Assembly: GCF_964204645.1 (NCBI RefSeq)
Contig: NC_134025.1
Location: 24,644,001 to 24,708,000 of the forward strand
Source of the DNA: Tubulanus polymorphus
Taxonomy: Eukaryota > Nemertea > Palaeonemertea > Tubulaniformes > Tubulanidae
Reading direction: 5' to 3'
Length of the DNA stretch: 64,000 bases
The notes below the pieces were generated by a model, which did not search any database, was not told where the DNA came from, and worked only from the letters and a program-made list of their open reading frames with translations. The position numbers were made by a program, and so were the translations under genes. Positions 62,371 to 64,000 of the stretch are shown piece by piece (within the stretch, counting starts at the first letter, position 1; every line of letters starts with the position of its first letter).

Positions 62371-64000
62371 TTGTTGCTTCAAAGCAGTCCTTCATCTAAT
62401 ATCATTGCATTTTAATTTATATTGTTCATTCATCAATTTTGTAAAAAAATTTCAAATGAGAAATGAATTATATCGTATCATCATGTCAAAAAAGGAGTCC
62501 ATGCTTCCACCAACGAACTTGGCGCTTGCGATTAAACCCGAGAAACTAATCACAGCGATGAAGATTAAGTCAAATGTAGAGCAATACAATGTAAAAAACC
62601 TTCCTCGTGACATTTGCATCATTAGCATCATCTTTTTCATTCGGCTTAGTTACTTCGGATTTATTTGCTTTCAGATTAATGTCTTTTCCCTAAGAGTTAT
62701 TATAATTTCTCCAAAGCATTCGCATCTGAACACTATCACGTATAAAACCATATAATTCGCAGATATCCAAGGCGAAACATTTCTCATTTGTTCAATTTCT
62801 ATGCTGTCGTAAATATTGTATCTTGAAATTTGCATCAGTTTGATTATTCACTGAATGCAATGTCCATCATATCACGTGAAGTATAGTTTTGATTGTTTTA
62901 ATGATGAAATGCGTATACCTACACTTTCAGGTGTATTTTCATTACGATTGCTAGATAGCAAATTGATAGCAGCTGGCCGGCGAAGGGCTTTTATTTTGCG
63001 ATAAATCTAGTAAAGTTTGATTGATAGGCGCTGGGCCTAATGGCATCGTAGAAAAAATATCCACCGAAGACCACCGAAAACGAAAGTACATGCTTCGTGG
63101 CAATATGGTCAGCGGCGTCCGTAATCGTCGAGGTTTCGATGGATTGTGGAGTTGTGCCGATGAAACGCTCGCCTGCACGGTGTGGTTTATAGAAATTATC
63201 AATCATTGACGGGTACTAATGACCACGCGACGCTGATTACTGTCATCGTTTTCCCTCTCGAGCCGCGAATAACAGCAGCCGTCCGTCGTCCACGTGAAAA
63301 ATGAGCTGAACATGGCAAAGACATTAACCAAATCTCACGAACCAAACTGATAAGCTTCATTCACATTTCGGCCAACAAAGCCGTCTGCAATTTGTACGAT
63401 TATACGGTAGGAAAAAATTCGCAATAAAATGCCTGCTTTTAAGAAAAACAATGAATCGATTCTATTTTGAATATAGGATATGAATATGTCACGAACTTGA
63501 TATTTGCTGCCTTGGTTGAATGCTGAAAAGGATAAATATTTTGTTCCTCGCTAGAGAAAACTATTTCAAAATGCGTCGTAACTGTTGTTGTTGTTGACAC
63601 GATGGAGCTATAGAACCTGCCCCTCGAAAATCCACGCCCAAATCAGTAGTTAGACATAAACAAGATGGAAGTAGGAAGAACAGTATTATGGAAGATAACA
63701 CATTGAATTCTGGGGAATGATCGCCGCGAAACTGAACATGATGGAGTTGTCTGCAGGTGACATGCGAACATCACCGCGTGTGATAAAATCAAGCGATTTC
63801 ATCTAAACTTTTATTCTATAACTAAGATAGTTGCTTTCATTCTTCACTGGTTATGATCCTGCAATGTTGACGAAAAGCTCAAACTAGCTACAATTCATAA
63901 GATTAACGCAGTAGAAATAAGCGATGAGCTAAGGCCATGGCACTGCGCACCTGTCCTCCCGGAATAAGAGGAATGAATACGTAATTGACAGCTTGATTGC
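62371..64000. other. Right-hand end of window, no recognisable gene
   Basis: I see no exon, RNA gene or clear repeat here. An open frame that starts inside the MITE and runs to about 62755 is not protein-like in its first part, because that part is transposon end sequence. Confidence 0.5.

Noticed and set aside
62210-62755. 181-codon plus-strand open frame
   Set aside because: Its first third is the right arm of the TA-flanked MITE and the remainder has no recognisable domain.

Overview
The window is nuclear DNA of an animal: intron-rich genes with GT-AG splice sites, polyadenylation signals, an AT-rich background and many small non-autonomous transposable elements. The gene content (a vasopressin/oxytocin-type receptor, CEP97, IBTK, RPL24, NDUFB8, STRAP) is bilaterian. 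An invertebrate, perhaps a lophotrochozoan, fits best, but the phylum cannot be fixed from sequence alone.

Layout. 1-4748 (minus): most of IBTK, 19 coding exons, with the C-terminal end running off the left edge. 7427-18293 (minus): a CEP97-like centrosomal gene rebuilt as 25 coding exons with consistent splice phases (about 1503 aa), longer than the vertebrate protein and carrying an extra fibronectin type III-like domain. 18294-22606: a divergent intergenic region holding three mobile or repeat elements. 22607-29393 (plus): a compact same-strand trio, RPL24 (5 exons, 154 aa), NDUFB8 (5 exons, 193 aa) and STRAP (6 exons, 325 aa). 33917-40347 (minus): a vasopressin/oxytocin (conopressin-type) GPCR with one large first coding exon and two alternative last exons, each encoding its own TM7 and C-tail; a 1.2 kb palindromic transposable element sits in its intron. 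40348-64000: about 23.6 kb with no recognisable gene, only small repeats and one TA-flanked MITE.

The genes do not form a pathway. RPL24, NDUFB8 and STRAP are housekeeping genes (ribosome, respiratory complex I, WD40 adaptor of SMN/TGF-beta signalling). CEP97 controls centriole capping and ciliogenesis. IBTK is a BTB/RCC1/ankyrin adaptor. The GPCR is a neuropeptide receptor with a large non-coding flank, as is common for genes with tissue-restricted expression.

Most notable: (1) duplicated, mutually exclusive TM7/C-tail exons in the receptor; (2) the FN3-containing long CEP97; (3) the head-to-head CEP97/RPL24 neighbourhood, which recalls the human 3q12 arrangement; (4) a set of long-armed foldback elements, one of which creates long spurious open frames on both strands.
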